From Nemertoderma westbladi (lineage: Eukaryota > Xenacoelomorpha > Nemertodermatida > Nemertodermatidae): a DNA stretch of 35,714 nucleotides. The translations under genes were made by a program, and so were the position numbers. The notes under the pieces are model-generated. The model did not search any database and was not told the DNA's origin. It was given only the letters and a program-made list of their open reading frames with translations. The stretch is taken from positions 1 through 35,714 of the forward strand of contig JAUCBJ010006465.1 of assembly GCA_032718475.1 (NCBI GenBank), read 5' to 3'. This document shows positions 25,301-28,300 of this stretch, in pieces. Position 1 is the stretch's first letter; each line of letters opens with the position of its first letter.

Positions 25301-28300
25301 TTTCTGGCTCATCTACTATAGTAGGGAGTCTTTCTACTGTAATAATTTGGGCTGTTGGTTCTTGATTACTTGAGTCTACATTAGCTAGTTCCCTTCTCAC
25401 CGCAGGGGGTAAGTTAGGTAACTTCTGCCGGTGTGGCGCTCTTCTATGTCCGCTTGAACGAGATTTATTACCTTTACCCTCGGGGTCCGTTGTATCAACT
25501 TCATCAGAGGAGGTAAATCCCTGTCTTCTGGGAGTAGATCGACTCAGTAGTTGCATCTGAGTAGCTGCTCTTTGTTTATTTAAGTAATCTTGTTTCGCCT
25601 GAAGGTTCTCCAACTCTAGTTGGGCTGTCGCTTCAGATACCCTCAGTTCTGCTTCTGCCACTGCCGCTGCTGCTGCCGCTTTTCTTTCAGCCTCTGCCAC
25701 TGCCGCTTTTCTTTCAGCTTCTGCCGCCACCGCTGCCGCTGCCGCCTTTCTTTCAGATTGTGCCACTGCCGCTGCCGCTTTTCTTTCAGCTTCTGCCGCT
25801 GCCGCCGCTGCTGCTAACTTTCGGTCTTCTATTTGCCTTTTCTTTATTTGTTCTTCTTGGTCCATTGTGATGAGGATGCTTTCATCAAATTTAGCCTGCT
25901 CCGCAGCTAATATTTCTGCATCTAAAGAGTCCAACACGAATTTGGCTCCCTCACTATTGGGGTGCAGTCCAGCTAGCCATCTCCTTAGCTCTTTGTCACC
26001 TATAAATCGTTGATAATCCAACAGATAGATGTCAATAGCATCCTTCTTCTTAGGTCTTTCGGATACCGCCTCGCCTTCCACGTGAGAAAAGGTTGTATCT
26101 GTTGATTCTCCGTGGGTTACTCGTTCAGTTAGCTGAACCCTCCATTGTGTTGTTCCCTGGACTTTAACATTCACTCGCTGGAACCAAGTCTTCACAGCCA
26201 CTTGCAACGATGTGTCTTGACTTCTCTTCGATGCCTCTTCAAAGGCTGAAAGGATTTATCTGATCCTCAAGATACATTCTCTCACTTGGTAAAGCAGCTC
26301 TCCCTGCTCTTGAGGTGCCTTAGGTTGTTGAAATAATTGAATTTCTATTCTTTACAAGGAGTTGAAGAATCCCTGGACATATCCTGCTGCTGACCTCTTC
26401 CATACAGCGGGATCTCTGGTGTCCCTCACTACCCCCATTTGGTATAAGTCTTCCCAGGCAGCTTCCGATAAGTTAAACGGGAGTCCGGGTCTGGGGAAGT
26501 TCCATTGAGTCTCTACAATAGACCTTAGTTCTTCCATCGGGTATCCTGCATAACTGTCCCTGGTCGATCTCTTATTTCTCATCCAATCCACTTGATGTTC
26601 TTCTACAGCTATAAGTACTCTAGTGAGCACGGCTCCAGGAAGAATTAGAAGTGGGTCGGGATAAACCACTTCTTCCATCCTTGCTCCGATCTTGGGCGTT
26701 AACTCTTCAGTGTCGGAACTAGAGTTGCTACGCAGTTGGGAAATAAGTTCTCGGTTCGGGTGCTGTTGTTGTTTGGCAGCCATCTCTTGGTCTCGCTTAA
26801 CTTGAGCCCTAGTGCCTATAATAGACCTATGGTGCTTTACTAGCATAGGGTCCGATACCACTACTGCAGGTATAACCTTTCTTACAGTAGGAGGGGACTT
26901 AGACTTCGGTCTGAGATGTTCTATACTTTGATCTGGGTCACAGATCGTTCTTTCCAGGAGACTATCTGACAGTGTTTGTTTTGTGTCAGACATAATTTAT
27001 TTTGCAGTTGAATGCCTACTACTATAATGACAGTTAAAGCAAGTCTAGAGGAAATCAGTATCAACTGTCCATCTAGTAGTTACTGATATAACTCTAAACT
27101 ATAAGTCTTAAACTTAAACTGGTCTTAAACTATAAGCACTATGTTATGTACCCGGAGTGTCCTATACCTAGAGGTTAATTATCGAAGCCAACCAGAGCTA
27201 ACGGTCCTATTAACCATGTTACAACACAAGTATACTGCCTGCACACTAAATTACTTTCAGGAAAGCACTGTACTCTAAACCCTAAATTAGGTACAAGTAC
27301 TTATACAACAAATAACTAGCAGTTAAATATACGTGAACAGCCAAAAGAACCATGGTATCTGCTGGAGTAAACGGAGCACAAAATCACCAGTCTTTACCTA
27401 CGCCAAGCAGCCCTGATGTAGTACCGGGGTTAATTTAACTATAACGGTATGAATAACAAGCACAATTACTGTAAGGGATAAACTTGGGGAGAAGAAGGAG
27501 AAGCATAAACTCTGAATAATAAATATTACGCTACCCGTACAGACTATTCAAATAAAATACAGACCAAATGCTGGCAGACTACTGTCAAGCCTAAATAAAC
27601 TACAGTATATGCAATCTCCAAAATGGTTAGTTAGTAGGCATTCTAACTACGTAGTACGACTTATTCTTTCGTGAGGATTTACCTTACATCACTGGATGCC
27701 TCCACCTTCCTAACTAGCACTTTATCGGACAGACACTCTACATACACTGCAATCGCCTCAGACCTAACAAAAGTTAGACAACAATCCGGCCTACAAATTA
27801 TTTATACAATCTGAGCAGGCTTACATGCCTTCTGCTCAATATTACACTTACCGATAAATAAAACTGACAGAAATAAGTGAACCATACGAAGGAATAAGGG
27901 GTGATCAATCCCTAATCCCCTAACAGCCTACAATATACAATATTTCACAATCGAAATAATACTGGGTAAGTACCGGTTTGGGTTATTAGGCCTACAGTTT
28001 ACCGTCCGACCGGCACATTTGATTTTATTGCCTACTGAGCAATAAAGAAACTGAAATTTAATTAATGTTCTCACCAGAACATTAGACAAAATATATTTAT
28101 TGCCTACTGCGCAATAAAGAACAAAATCTATTAATGTTCGCGCTTTCAGACCTTTAGCAGTTTAACCTGCCAATTTTAATTGTCCTTTTGATTATGAATC
28201 GACTTTAGCCCTTACCAATTACCTGGTGTACTGAAGTTACATCTGCCGAAGCCAGTCCGTGCGCGGCGTATGACCCACGGTGTGGGAGACTGGATTCGGG

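Larger units (their letters stand above)
26994..28134. other. 5' leader of the LTR element, with two hairpins
   Basis: 1.1 kb between 5' LTR and gag with no open frame. No clear tRNA primer-binding match starting with TGG directly abuts the LTR; a TGGTGAGAACATTAAT word occurs some 50 nt inside. The stretch nearest the LTR is a partial duplication with two hairpins. Confidence 0.6.

Noticed and set aside
25620-25817. Cys/Arg/Phe-rich plus-strand ORF
   Set aside because: Antisense shadow of the alanine-rich gag coiled coil.
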